NCBI RefSeq assembly: GCF_964266745.1
Contig: NZ_CAXWGX010000028.1
Location: forward strand, 124,001-188,000
DNA: 64,000 nucleotides
Source: Propionicimonas sp020161015
GTDB taxonomy: Bacteria; Actinomycetota; Actinomycetes; Propionibacteriales; Propionibacteriaceae
Direction: 5' to 3'
Position 1 is the stretch's first letter. Every line of letters starts with the position of its first letter. The position numbers and the translations under genes are program-made. Positions 34,717-44,500 of the stretch are shown piece after piece. A model generated the notes under the pieces. The model was not told the DNA's origin, ran no database searches, and saw only the letters and a program-made list of their open reading frames with translations.

Positions 34717-35616
34717 GTGAGCATCGACCAGGCCGACGGCCGGACCGAACTGCTGGCGCCCGTCGCCGGCGCCGACGACCCGGGCCGTCCGCACGACTTC
34801 GCGCCCGCCGCGCCGGGCCCGTCCGCCCCCGGCGCCGCCGGGCTCGCCGGGCTGTACGCGCGCAACGTCTCGGCCTGGTTCGGCGCCCACAAGGTGCTCG
34901 ACCGGGTCTCGCTCGACATGCCCCCCGGCCAGATCACGTCGCTGATCGGCCCGTCGGGCTGCGGCAAGTCGACGTTCCTGCGGATCCTGAACCGGATGCA
35001 CGAGCTGATCCCGTCCGCCTCGCTGGCCGGTGAGGTGCTGCTCGACGACGACGACATCTACGACCGCCGGCACCGGCTCACCGACGCCCGCAAGCACATC
35101 GGCATGGTGTTCCAGAAGCCCAACCCCTTCCCTGCGATGTCGATCTACGACAACGTGATCGCCGGGCTGAAGCTGACCGGGCTGAAGGCCGACCGCGACA
35201 CCCGCGACGAGCTCGTCCAGACCAGCCTGCAGCGGGCCGGGCTGTGGAACGAGGTGCAGAACCGGCTGCGTGCCCCCGGCGGCGGCCTGTCCGGCGGCCA
35301 GCAGCAGCGGCTGTGCATCGCCCGGTCGCTGGCGGTGAAGCCCAAGGTGCTGCTGATGGACGAGCCCTGCTCGGCCCTCGACCCGACCTCGACCCGGGTG
35401 ATCGAGGAGACCATGCTCGAGCTGCGCACCCAGGTGACCATCGTGATCGTCACCCACAACATGCAGCAGGCGCACCGGGTCTCCCAGCAGTGCGCGTTCT
35501 TCCTCGCCACCCAGGGCAAGCCCGGCATCATCGTCGAGCACGGCGACACCGGCGCGATGTTCGCCGAGCCCGCCGACCCGCGCACCTACGACTATGTCAA
35601 CGGACGTTTCGGCTGA
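34717..35616 (+). CDS. pstB: Phosphate ABC transporter ATPase PstB
   Basis: The 299-residue protein energises the PstCA channel. It has Walker A GPSGCGKST, Q-loop MVFQKPNPFP, signature LSGGQQQR, Walker B VLLMDEPCSALDPTS and the switch His in IVTHNMQQA. The PFPAMSIYDNV segment is specific to PstB. An N-terminal extension of about 45 residues rich in Ala, Pro and Gly precedes the domain. GTG 34717 is preceded by AGGAG at 34704-34708. In standard operons pstB directly follows pstA; here about 10 kb of surface-protein genes intervene. The next gene starts within its last codons. Confidence 0.93.
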   Translation: MSIDQADGRTELLAPVAGADDPGRPHDFAPAAPGPSAPGAAGLAGLYARNVSAWFGAHKVLDRVSLDMPPGQITSLIGPSGCGKSTFLRILNRMHELIPSASLAGEVLLDDDDIYDRRHRLTDARKHIGMVFQKPNPFPAMSIYDNVIAGLKLTGLKADRDTRDELVQTSLQRAGLWNEVQNRLRAPGGGLSGGQQQRLCIARSLAVKPKVLLMDEPCSALDPTSTRVIEETMLELRTQVTIVIVTHNMQQAHRVSQQCAFFLATQGKPGIIVEHGDTGAMFAEPADPRTYDYVNGRFG

Positions 35617-36511
35617 CCCGCGCGGCGTGGCGACCCTCCAGCCGCCCGCGGCACAAGCGCCCGACGGGCTCAGTCCGAGCGCGGCGGTCGCCTCCGTCCC
35701 CCGGGTGGCCGTGCTCCGCCGGGTGGGCGCCTTCCTGGGCGCATTCGGTCTGGTCGCCGTGGTGATCGGCGGACTCGCGATGGGCGCGATGCAACGCAGC
35801 GCGGCCGCCGTCGCCAAGTCCGGCGAGCATGCCGCGGCGAGGAGCCAGGGCTACACCGGCTTGGCTGAGCCGGTTGGCCCGACCCCGTCGGCTCGGCAGC
35901 CCGACCCCGAGCCGGAGAGGCACACGACGGCGGTCGCACCCCAGCCCCTGCAACGAATCGATCAAGCCTGGGCCCAGCGCACCGCGGCCGCCGCCGGCAT
36001 CCCGCAGCGCGCCCTGCTCGCTTACGCCTCTGCCACCGTCACGGTGAGCGCCGAGCAGCCGGGCTGCGGCCTCTCCTGGAACACGCTCGCAGGCATCGGC
36101 GCGGTGGAATCGGCACACGCAAGCCACGGAGGGACACACCTCCTCGACTCCGGCTTCACCCGCCCGGCCATCCTCGGGCCGAGTCTGAACGGAAGGGGCG
36201 TCGGCACCATCCGGGACACAGACAACGGCGCGCTCGACGGTGACCGGGTGTGGGATCGTGCGGTCGGGCCGATGCAGTTCATCCCCTCCACCTGGCGCCG
36301 GTGGGGGGCCGACGGCAACGGGGATGGCCGGGCCGACCCGAACCAGATCGACGACGCGGCGCTGACGGCTGCCCGCTACTTGTGCGCGTCCGGCTCGTTG
36401 ACGACGCCCGAGCGCTGGCGAGCGGCAGTGCTGTCCTACAACCACTCCGGCGCCTATGTTGACGCGGTGGCTGCTGCGGCAAACACCTACGCGGCCGCAG
36501 CGCGACGATGA
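35594..36511 (+). CDS. Membrane-anchored lytic transglycosylase
   Basis: The 305-residue protein has a cytoplasmic tail, a transmembrane helix (about 38-60, VGAFLGAFGLVAVVIGGLA), a Pro-rich linker and a MltB/SLT_2-type lytic transglycosylase domain. The catalytic Glu is in WNTLAGIGAVESAHASHGG, and the family segments DRAVGPMQFIPSTWRRWGADGNGDG (shown in parts), DDAALTAARYLC and LSYNHSGAYVDAV follow. It cleaves peptidoglycan between MurNAc and GlcNAc. It overlaps pstB by 23 bases and the kinase gene by ATGA, so it is translationally tied to the Pst locus, perhaps opening the wall for assembly of the surface complex. Confidence 0.88.
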   Translation: MSTDVSADPRGVATLQPPAAQAPDGLSPSAAVASVPRVAVLRRVGAFLGAFGLVAVVIGGLAMGAMQRSAAAVAKSGEHAAARSQGYTGLAEPVGPTPSARQPDPEPERHTTAVAPQPLQRIDQAWAQRTAAAAGIPQRALLAYASATVTVSAEQPGCGLSWNTLAGIGAVESAHASHGGTHLLDSGFTRPAILGPSLNGRGVGTIRDTDNGALDGDRVWDRAVGPMQFIPSTWRRWGADGNGDGRADPNQIDDAALTAARYLCASGSLTTPERWRAAVLSYNHSGAYVDAVAAAANTYAAAARR

Positions 36512-38334
36512 GCGAGCCGGCCGGCGGGGAGACACCCCAGGCAGCGTCGGGTCCTTCGGCCCGGAGCTACGCAGGCGCTTTGCTCGGTGGTCGCTACCGG
36601 TTGGGTGCGCTCCTGGGTGTGGGCGGCTCGGCGGCGGTGTACGAAGCGGAGGACCTGCGCGTTCCGGGTACCGACGGGACGTCGGCTACGGTCGCGGTGA
36701 AGGTTCTCCACGCCACGCTGTGCGCGACGGCCGCCGGGCGGGAGGCCTTCCTGCGCGAGGCCGAGCGCGCCCGCCTGCTGCGGCACCCCAACATCATCGG
36801 TGTCCGCGACTCCGGATTGCACGACGCCGGGGGAGTGGTGCAGGCGTGGATCGCGCTCGACGTTGCCGACGGCCGCACGCTTGAGGAACTGGTGCGGACG
36901 GGCGGTCCGCTGCCCCTCCGCGACGCCGGCGCCGTGATGGACGGGGTCCTGGCCGGTCTGGCAGCCGCCCACGATGCCGGCCTGGTGCACCGGGACATCT
37001 CACCTCGCAACGTGATGCTCGTCGAGGACCGGCCGAGCGCCGGCGGACTGAGCCCCTCGGCCGTGCGCATCCTGGACTTCGGCCTCGCCGACGTCGAGGG
37101 CCGCACGACCCTGGGCGCGAACCTGCTCCTCGCGCCGGACCGCGACAGCGAAGGGGAAGCCAGCGGTTCGAGCCAGGCGGTGGTGGGCAACGCGAGCTTC
37201 GTCTCGCCGGAGCAAGCACAGGGCCAACCGGTCACCACCGCCGGCGACATCTACCAGGCCGGCGGTGTGCTGTACTTCCTCCTCACCGGCCAGCCGCCGT
37301 TTCCCCGGACGACGACAGCCCAGATGGTGGAGGCCCACCTGTCCGCGCCGCCGCCGGTCCCGTCTGCATTGGTCCCCTCCGCAGCGCCGATGGACAGGAT
37401 CGTGGCGACCGCGCTGACCAAGGATCCGTCCCGTCGGTTCGAGAACGCGGAGCGGTTCCGGATGGCCATTGCCGACGCCGTCACGCCCGGTCGGGGCCTG
37501 GGGAGCGGCGAGGAGCGCGCGGCTGCCTGCACTGACGCCTACCCGCGCACCCGGGTGATCAGGGCGCCGGGCGCCGCGTGGTCACCCTCGGTGCGGGATC
37601 GGGTGGAAGCGTTGCCCCGGTCGCGCCGCGATGACGCGATGGGCTATCTCTCCGCGTCGGTGGCGGGAGACTTCCCACCACTCGGGCCCGGCCCGGGTTC
37701 CCGTGGCAGGGGTGTCCCGGCGGGGGTGGTGGTCGCTGGAGTCGCGATCGCTGTCGTGGCCGTGATCTCCGTGCTCTCACCCTTCGCCGGCGCGGCCACG
37801 CGACCCCGGCCGCTCGGCTCAGAAACGCCGTTGCGCCCTTCCTCTGCGTCGGCCACCGCGAGCGCGACGGAGACGCCCACTGCTGCCCGGAGGGTGGCCG
37901 TCCCCTCGCTGCACGGAACGCTGGACGCAGCCGAGCGACGGCTTCGAGCCGCGGGACTAGTGCTGGGCGAGATCTCCGCGACCGTCTCCGCCGAGCCGGC
38001 CGGTACGGTGCTCGGGCAGTCTCCCGAGCCCGGGCTGAGGCTGGTCCCCGGCGCCGCAGTGAACGTTGAGGTTGCCTCGGGGTCCAATGAAGTCCCCCGG
38101 GTAGCCGGGATGACAGTGGGGGCCGCTGTGGCCGCGCTCCAGTCGGCCGGCTTCACCATCACCACAGGACAGGTCACGGTCAGCGCGACCACGCCGGTGC
38201 TTCGCACCGAGCCGGACGGAGGCACGGTGCTGCGTCTCGGTGTGCCGATCAGCCTCATCCTCGACAACGACACCGCCACACCTCCCGCGGGCGCGCCCAC
38301 ATCCGGGCCGCCGACCCCGCCCGCATCCCCCTGA
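36508..38334 (+). CDS. PASTA-domain serine/threonine protein kinase with atypical catalytic loop
   Basis: The 608-residue protein has an N-terminal kinase domain: glycine loop LLGVGGSAAVYEA, VAVKVL lysine, catalytic loop LVHRDISPRNVML (about residue 160), LDFGLAD and SPEQA. The usual HRDxKPxN lysine is Ser here, which may weaken transfer. A transmembrane helix (about 410-430) leads to two extracellular PASTA domains (VAVPSLHGTLDAAERRL and VPRVAGMTVGAAVAALQ starts), which in PknB-type kinases bind muropeptides. It overlaps the lytic transglycosylase gene by ATGA, suggesting the enzyme's products could be sensed by this kinase. Membrane-located; substrates unknown. Confidence 0.88.
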   Translation: MSEPAGGETPQAASGPSARSYAGALLGGRYRLGALLGVGGSAAVYEAEDLRVPGTDGTSATVAVKVLHATLCATAAGREAFLREAERARLLRHPNIIGVRDSGLHDAGGVVQAWIALDVADGRTLEELVRTGGPLPLRDAGAVMDGVLAGLAAAHDAGLVHRDISPRNVMLVEDRPSAGGLSPSAVRILDFGLADVEGRTTLGANLLLAPDRDSEGEASGSSQAVVGNASFVSPEQAQGQPVTTAGDIYQAGGVLYFLLTGQPPFPRTTTAQMVEAHLSAPPPVPSALVPSAAPMDRIVATALTKDPSRRFENAERFRMAIADAVTPGRGLGSGEERAAACTDAYPRTRVIRAPGAAWSPSVRDRVEALPRSRRDDAMGYLSASVAGDFPPLGPGPGSRGRGVPAGVVVAGVAIAVVAVISVLSPFAGAATRPRPLGSETPLRPSSASATASATETPTAARRVAVPSLHGTLDAAERRLRAAGLVLGEISATVSAEPAGTVLGQSPEPGLRLVPGAAVNVEVASGSNEVPRVAGMTVGAAVAALQSAGFTITTGQVTVSATTPVLRTEPDGGTVLRLGVPISLILDNDTATPPAGAPTSGPPTPPASP

Positions 38335-38523
38335 CCGGGCACGGCGCCCGATGCCGGTCGCTTCCGCCCGCGCGATGTTCTTCCGTGCCTCACCCCCTGT
38401 TCACGTCCTGCTCGACAGGGGTTGAACTCGATGCGCCACCGTTCCTTCGTCACCCGCGTCGAGTAGGAGAGCCGTGTCCGAGGCTGGGTCACCGGCGGCG
38501 CCGTCCGCCTGTGCGCATACGGA

Positions 38524-39633
38524 GTGCCGGTGAAGCTCACGATTCCCCGGCGGGTGCAGCGCGCACCACTGGGCACCACGCTCCGCAACCCGCCCAGCCC
38601 GCTGTCCCCGTCGGACCCACCATCGGGTTCGGACCCAGTGGATCCGCTGGCGGCCGCCATCGACTGGGCGCACTACGTGGACGGCGTGCGCCAGGTGTCG
38701 GTCGGGTTCGACGAAGCCTGCGGTGCCGCACGCGCCGGGCGCGGCTTCGTCTGGCTCGGATTGCTGGAGCCGGACGCGGCTCAACTGGCGGCCCTCGGCC
38801 ACATCTTCCAGCTTCACCCGCTCGCCCTCGAGGATGCGGGGAACGAGCGCCAACGACCCAAGCTGGAGATGCTGGACGACGACACCACCTTCCTCTCGCT
38901 GCGAACGCTCGGCTACATCGACAACGACGCGCGTTCAGAGGGCGGCGAGATCGTCGAGACAGGCTCGGCAACAGTCTTCACCGGGTCATGGTTCGCCGTG
39001 ACGGTGCGGCGAGGCCGCTACGGGCAGCTCCAGCGCGTCCGCCGTCAGCTGGAGGCCAGCCCGCGCCAGATGGCGCGTGGCCCGATCGCGGTGCTCCACG
39101 CCGTCATCGACAGCGTCGTCGACGACTACCTCCGGGTCGCCGAGGCCGTCGAGGACGACATCGAGGAGATCGAGACACACGTCTTCGCCGTGCGGGGCGT
39201 GCCGCAGGTGGAACGGATCTACGAACTCAAGCGCGACCTGATCGAGATGAAGCGTTCGATCGCCCCGCTCCACGGACCCCTCCGACAGCTCGCCGACCTG
39301 CAGCCGGACCGCGAACTGGGCAAGTACTTCCTTGATGTCCACGATCACCTCGAGCAGGTGCAGGAGCAGGTCGCAAACTTCGACGAGCTGATGTCCTCGA
39401 TCCTCCAGGCCGCGGTGGCCCGGCTGTCGATCGCGGAGAACGAGGACATGCGCAAGATCTCCGCCTGGGTGGCTATCGCCGCGGTGCCCACCATGATCGC
39501 CGGCATCTACGGCATGAACTTCGAGTTCATGCCCGAACTGCACTCACCGTTCGGCTACCCGGTGGTTCTGGGGCTCCTCGCGCTCGCCTGCACCCTGATG
39601 TACCGCAGCTTCCGCCGCCAGCGTTGGCTCTAG
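38524..39633 (+). CDS. corA: CorA-type divalent metal transporter
   Basis: The 369-residue protein has the CorA architecture: a soluble alpha/beta N-terminal domain, a long helical willow segment with VDDYLRVAEAVEDDIEEIE and LKRDLIEMKRSIAPL, then two C-terminal transmembrane helices with the signature YGMNFEFMPEL at the end of the first. It carries Mg2+ and sometimes Co2+/Ni2+ inward as a pentamer. Two GTG codons (38524 and 38530) are possible starts. It lies 189 bases after the kinase gene and upstream of the PPTase gene. I see no M-box-like leader. Metal specificity is not deducible. Confidence 0.92.
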   Translation: MPVKLTIPRRVQRAPLGTTLRNPPSPLSPSDPPSGSDPVDPLAAAIDWAHYVDGVRQVSVGFDEACGAARAGRGFVWLGLLEPDAAQLAALGHIFQLHPLALEDAGNERQRPKLEMLDDDTTFLSLRTLGYIDNDARSEGGEIVETGSATVFTGSWFAVTVRRGRYGQLQRVRRQLEASPRQMARGPIAVLHAVIDSVVDDYLRVAEAVEDDIEEIETHVFAVRGVPQVERIYELKRDLIEMKRSIAPLHGPLRQLADLQPDRELGKYFLDVHDHLEQVQEQVANFDELMSSILQAAVARLSIAENEDMRKISAWVAIAAVPTMIAGIYGMNFEFMPELHSPFGYPVVLGLLALACTLMYRSFRRQRWL

Positions 39634-39645
39634 CGCCGACTCGCG

Positions 39646-40347
39646 GTGGGAATCGAGAAGGTCGGTCCGGCGTGGGTGGCCTGGACGACATCGGATCGGA
39701 TGTCGGTAAGGGCCGACGTCCCGGGACTGCTTTGTGAATCCGACCGTGAGCGGGCCGCGGACCTGACGCCGGGTCGAAGAGCACGGCTCATCGCGGGGCG
39801 ACTCCTCGTTCACGCGCTCGTCGCCGAGCAGTTCCCGCACGCGACCGGCTGGTCGGTCGTACCGAGGCGCTGCCCACGGTGCGGGCAGCGCCACGCCGGG
39901 CCCGAACTGCAGGGTGTGCCCGCCGTGGTGAGCCTTTCGCATTCGGGCGACATGGTGGTGGCGGCACTCGCGCCGAGTGCCCAGGTGGGCCGGCTGGGGG
40001 TCGACGTGGAACTCGATGTCGTGGACGGCGAGCGCGGTGAGGACCTGCATCGATTGCTGGGGCACTCGACCGAGAGGGTGCTGCGCCGCTGGACCAGGGT
40101 TGAGGCCGTGCTCAAGGCCGACGGGCGGGGTCTGCTGGTCGATCCCGGGGCGGTATGGCTGCGTCGGGGCGGGGCCTGGATCGCGGGCCAGGCCACAAGC
40201 TATCTCGTCGCGGAGGTGCCCGCGCCCCCCGGGTACCTGATCAGTCTTGCCTGGACCGTCGCGGCAGCTTCGGCAGGGGCTTCGTCGAGAGCCATTCCTC
40301 GAACAGGCGGCCCAGCGGGTGTCCGGTGGTCTGCTCGGCCAGCGTGA
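39646..40347 (+). CDS. 4'-phosphopantetheinyl transferase (Sfp-type)
   Basis: The 233-residue protein would add the CoA-derived arm to carrier domains. It has the zinc-like CPRCGQRHAGPEL segment common in actinobacterial PPTases, SLSHSGDMVVAAL, the Mg-binding LGVDVELDVVD and the signature RRWTRVEAVLKADGRGL, where the classical KEA is VEA, a frequent actinobacterial variant. It lies beside a carrier-domain NRPS gene, its likely substrate. It is 12 bases after corA. The last 107 bases overlap the convergent M1 peptidase gene. Confidence 0.85.
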   Translation: MGIEKVGPAWVAWTTSDRMSVRADVPGLLCESDRERAADLTPGRRARLIAGRLLVHALVAEQFPHATGWSVVPRRCPRCGQRHAGPELQGVPAVVSLSHSGDMVVAALAPSAQVGRLGVDVELDVVDGERGEDLHRLLGHSTERVLRRWTRVEAVLKADGRGLLVDPGAVWLRRGGAWIAGQATSYLVAEVPAPPGYLISLAWTVAAASAGASSRAIPRTGGPAGVRWSARPA

Positions 40348-41551
40348 TGAAGTCCCGTGTGGTTCCCGTCGAGTGCCTCCGTGACTCCGTCCAGCCGCGG
40401 AGGACAGCGAAGAAGGCGTCGTCACCCACGATGCTCCGCAGGGCGTGGAGGGTGAGGGCTCCGCGCTTGTACACCCGGTCATCGAAGAGCAGATCGGGGC
40501 CCGGGTCAGTCAGAACCACATCCTCGGGTTGACCGGCGAGAATCCGACGGTGAAGCCTGGCCTGCTCGTGGCAGGTCGGGCCACCAGAGGCCTCGGACCA
40601 GAGCCACTCGGCATAGCAGCAGAATCCCTCGTTGAGCCAAATGTCGCGCCAGCGGGTGATACCCACGCTGTTACCAAACCACTGGTGAGCCAGTTCATGG
40701 GCGACCAGCCGCTCGCACTCACCGCTTCCGTCCAGATGGTTGCTCCCGAACACGGCCATGCCCTGTGACTCCAGCGGGATCTCCAGGGCATCGGGTGTGA
40801 CCACGACGTCGTAGCGCGCCATCGGGTAGGGCCCGAAGCGCTCCTCGAACGCAGCCAGCATGGCCGGCAGTGGTGCGAGCTCAGCCATCACCGGTGCCCG
40901 CGACCCTGGTGGGTAGTACAGCGCGCCCGGGACCCCACGCAGGGACAGCGGCTCGCTCCGGTAGCGTCCGATGTGGAGCGCCACCAGGTAGGTCGAGGTC
41001 GGGGTGGTCTGCGCAAAGGTCCACGTGCCTCGCCCCGACGAGGAGACCTGGCTGACGAGGTCGCCGGTCGCGGCGACAACGTACGGCTCCTCGGTGGTCA
41101 GCTCGATCCGGTACTGGGCCTTGTCCGCAGGGCGATCGTTACAGGGGAACCAGGTGGGCGCTCCGTTCGGCTGCCCGGCGACAAGAACCCCGTCCTCCAG
41201 TTCCTCCCAACCGATCTTCCCCCATCGGGTGGAGCGGGGTGTCGGCGATCCGCTGTACCGGATGAACAGCTGGAACACCTGTCCGGCACGCAGCGCTTCG
41301 TCGGCGGTGACGACCACGCCCCGCGAACCCTGACGGAACCGCGTCCTTCGCTGGCCGTCCAGCCGAACCTTGGTGACCCGCAGGCCAACCAGATCGACGG
41401 CGAGGCTGTCCACGGGCTTGTTCGCGACGGCGATCAGGACCGCCTCCCCGTCGAGCCGGTTGCTGGCAACGCGGTAGCGCAACGAGAGGCGGTACTCGAG
41501 CACGCTGTAGTTGGTGTCGCCGCTGCCCGGCGTGTACGCGTCTATGCCCAT
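40241..41551 (-). CDS. M1-family zinc aminopeptidase (Pld-like)
   Basis: The 436-residue protein has the gluzincin M1 core: LVAHELAHQWFGN with ligand Glu in NEGFCCYAEWLW, preceded by an exopeptidase-like ESQGMAVFG in place of GAMEN. The N-terminal domain is the usual beta saddle and the protein lacks the large C-terminal domain, as in short actinobacterial members. No signal peptide is seen. ATG 41551 shares one base with the stop of the upstream pls-like gene (TGATG), so translation is coupled. In epsilon-polylysine producers an M1 peptidase that degrades the polymer is encoded beside pls, and I infer the same self-protection or trimming role here. Confidence 0.88.
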   Translation of the reverse strand: MGIDAYTPGSGDTNYSVLEYRLSLRYRVASNRLDGEAVLIAVANKPVDSLAVDLVGLRVTKVRLDGQRRTRFRQGSRGVVVTADEALRAGQVFQLFIRYSGSPTPRSTRWGKIGWEELEDGVLVAGQPNGAPTWFPCNDRPADKAQYRIELTTEEPYVVAATGDLVSQVSSSGRGTWTFAQTTPTSTYLVALHIGRYRSEPLSLRGVPGALYYPPGSRAPVMAELAPLPAMLAAFEERFGPYPMARYDVVVTPDALEIPLESQGMAVFGSNHLDGSGECERLVAHELAHQWFGNSVGITRWRDIWLNEGFCCYAEWLWSEASGGPTCHEQARLHRRILAGQPEDVVLTDPGPDLLFDDRVYKRGALTLHALRSIVGDDAFFAVLRGWTESRRHSTGTTRDFITLAEQTTGHPLGRLFEEWLSTKPLPKLPRRSRQD

Positions 41552-44500
41552 CAGGAGTCCGCCTGGTAGGGGCGGGCCTTCACCGCTCGCCAAGGCCCGA
41601 TCGGGTTGCCGCTCCACCGGCTCCCCACAGGTACCTCCTCCCCGCGCATGACCAGTGACGCCGGCCCGATCGTGGCGTGCGCGCCGATCGTCGCTCCCGG
41701 CAGGACGATGCTGTGCGGGCCGAGCGTCGCGCCGCGCTCGATGCCGACCCGGTCGATACTCATGATCCGATCATGGAACAGATGGGTCTGGACCACACAA
41801 CCGCGGTTCACCGTCGCCCCGTCACCGAGCGTCACCAAGTCGGGTTCCGGAAGCCAGTAGGTGTCGCACCAGACCCCGCGCCCGATCCGGGCACCGAGGC
41901 TGCGCAGCCACAAGGCGAGTGCCGGAGTGCCGACGCTGGCATTGGCGAACCACGGGCCCGCCACCATCTCGGTGAAGGTGTCGGCCACCTCGGTACGCCA
42001 CACGAAACTCGACCACAGCGGGTGCTGACCGCTGCTGATCGGCCCGACGAGGAGCCACTTCACCGCGGTGGAGACGAGGGCAGCGACCGCTCCTGCCCCG
42101 AGCAGGACCGCACCGGACGCCAGCACCGTCCAGACGGGTCCGACGGTCTCCGCTAGCCACGCCAGCGCCCACAGGACGCCGAGGCCAATCATGCAGGTGG
42201 TGATGACCGCGAGGATCCGGGTCGCCTCCCACGCCCCACGGGACCAGCGCAGAGCCGGCGTCGGGCGATAAGTACGCTCGGGATCCCCCTCGACGTTCGT
42301 GCGGCGCAGCCGGACCGGCGGCGAGCCCAGCCAGGATGACCCCGGCTTCGCCTTCGCCGGAGCGACCGACAGCACCGCGACGAGTCCGTTGCGTGGAACG
42401 GTGTGCCCGCCGGCCGCCAACCCGGAGTTGCCGAGGAATGCCCGCTTGCCGATCCGTACGCGGTCGATCCGGAGCCACCCGTCGTGGAGGTCGTAGGTGC
42501 CGACCATCGTGTCGTCCGCAAGGAACGCGCCGTCCTCGATCGTGGTGACCGCGGGCAGCAGCACGACCGTGGACGCCTCGACGTCCTTGCCGACCTCCGC
42601 CCCCAACACGCGTAGCCACACGGGGGTGGCGAGGCTCGCGTAGAGCGGGAACAACAACGTCCGGGCACTGTCCAGGAGGCGCTCGGTGCACCAGGCCTGC
42701 CAACCGATCCGACTGCGCACCGGGTAGGTGCCCGGTTCCAGCCCGATGCCCAACAGGCGCACCGCTACCACGATGGCGCCGGCCAGGACCAGGCCGGCGA
42801 CCAGCGTGCCGGGGACAACCATCGGCAATGCCCGAAGGGCTGCCGTGCCCAGGTCGGGAGCGCCTCGAACAGCGGCGGCGATCAGCAGGGCGCCGACGGA
42901 GAAGGCAAGGTAGGGCAGGAGTCCGAGACAGACCGAGGCGATGCCGTAGGCGGCGAGCCAGCGTCGACCTCCGGTCGGCCGGTGTGCGGGCCACCCGCCG
43001 CTCGGCTCGCCCGCGCGGACGGCCGGTGACCCCGCCCACTGCTGGCCCGACTTAACGCGGCCGAACACCGCAGAGCCGGGAGCGACCTCGGCGCCGGCGT
43101 CGATCCGGGTACCGGGGGCGAGGGTGCTGCGTGCACCCACCCGGGCGTGGGCGCCGATCCGGATCGCGCCGATACGGAGGGTCTCGCCGTCAATCCAGTA
43201 GCCGGCGAGATCGACTTCGGGCTCGATCGCGGCACCGTCGCCCACGGCCAGAAGTCCCGTCACCGGAGGGACGGTGTGCAGGTCGACGTCGCGCCCGATC
43301 CGCGCGCCCAGGGCTCGAGCGTAGATCGTCACCCATGGTGCGCCGGCCAGCCCGACCGGGTCGATCTGGTGGGCGATCTGCTCGGCCAGCCACAGGCGCA
43401 GGTGCACCCTGCCGCCCCGCGGGTAGTCGCCCGGTCGGATCCCGGCGGTCAGAAGGCGGGCGGAACCGGCCGCGATCGCCATCCGGCCGAACGGGATCGC
43501 GAACAGCGCGAGCCCGGCGAGCACAAGCCACCCGTTCGCAGCCGGGAGGAACTCGAAGCCCGGGACGTGCTGGAGAAGCCAGGAGGCGGTGATCATGTAC
43601 GTCAGCCAGCGCAATCCGGAGAGAACGAAGAGCGGCAAGCCGAGAAGGGTCTGCACCCACCGCGTGGTGAGAGGGGTGGGTCCGGGCCGGCTGAACGACG
43701 CCGCGACCTGCTCATCGCGGACCTTGTCGCCGATGAGTCCGGCCATCGCGTGCAGGCGGGGATGGTCGTAGACGTCGGCAACGCTGAACTCGGGCGCCCG
43801 TCCACGGACGCGCGAGACGAGCTGGGCCGCGGAGAGCGACCCGCCGCCAACGTCGAAGAAGTCCGCCTCCCGCTCGACGACGGGCGTGCCCAAGACGGCG
43901 AGCCACTGTTCGGCGAGCCAGGCCTCCTCGCCCCGGAACAGGGTCAGGGCCTCGGTGACCTCGGGCAGCGGCCACGGCAGCGCGTCCCGATCGACCTTGC
44001 CGGACGTGCGCACCGGGAGGCGATCCACGACGGCGAGCATCGGCACCATTGAGGCCGGTAAGCGATCCAGGAGCCCGGTGCGGGCGGCCCGGTGGTCGAA
44101 GGTCGTGTCGGTCACCAGGTAACCGACGAGCATCGGGACGCCAGCCTCGGTTCGGCGAACGGCTGCCGCAGCGGCATTGACCCCGGGGAGGGAACTCAGT
44201 GCGGCCTCGACCTCACCGAGCTCGATGCGGCGGCCACCAACCTTCACCTGGTCGTCGGCGCGGCCGTGGAAGTACAGCCCGTCCCGGCCGAGCGATACAA
44301 GGTCGCCGGACCGGTAGGCGCGATCCCAGCCGAGTTGCCCGAGTGGCGCGAACTTCTCGGCATCCTTCGCCGGATCGAGGTAGCGCGCCAACCCGATGCC
44401 ACCGATGACGAGTTCACCCACCTCGCCTGGCGGCAGTGGGACACCCTCGCCGTCCACGACGGCGACAGACCAGCCCGCCAGCGGCGTCCCGATGCTGACG

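Noticed and set aside
38335..38523. Mg2+ riboswitch (M-box) before corA
   Set aside because: I could not find the conserved stems or loops; the stretch is short and shows no strong hairpins.
40973..41569. A 198-codon forward frame opposite the M1 peptidase
   Set aside because: The reverse frame has the HELAHQW zinc site and family sequence; the forward frame is a shadow.
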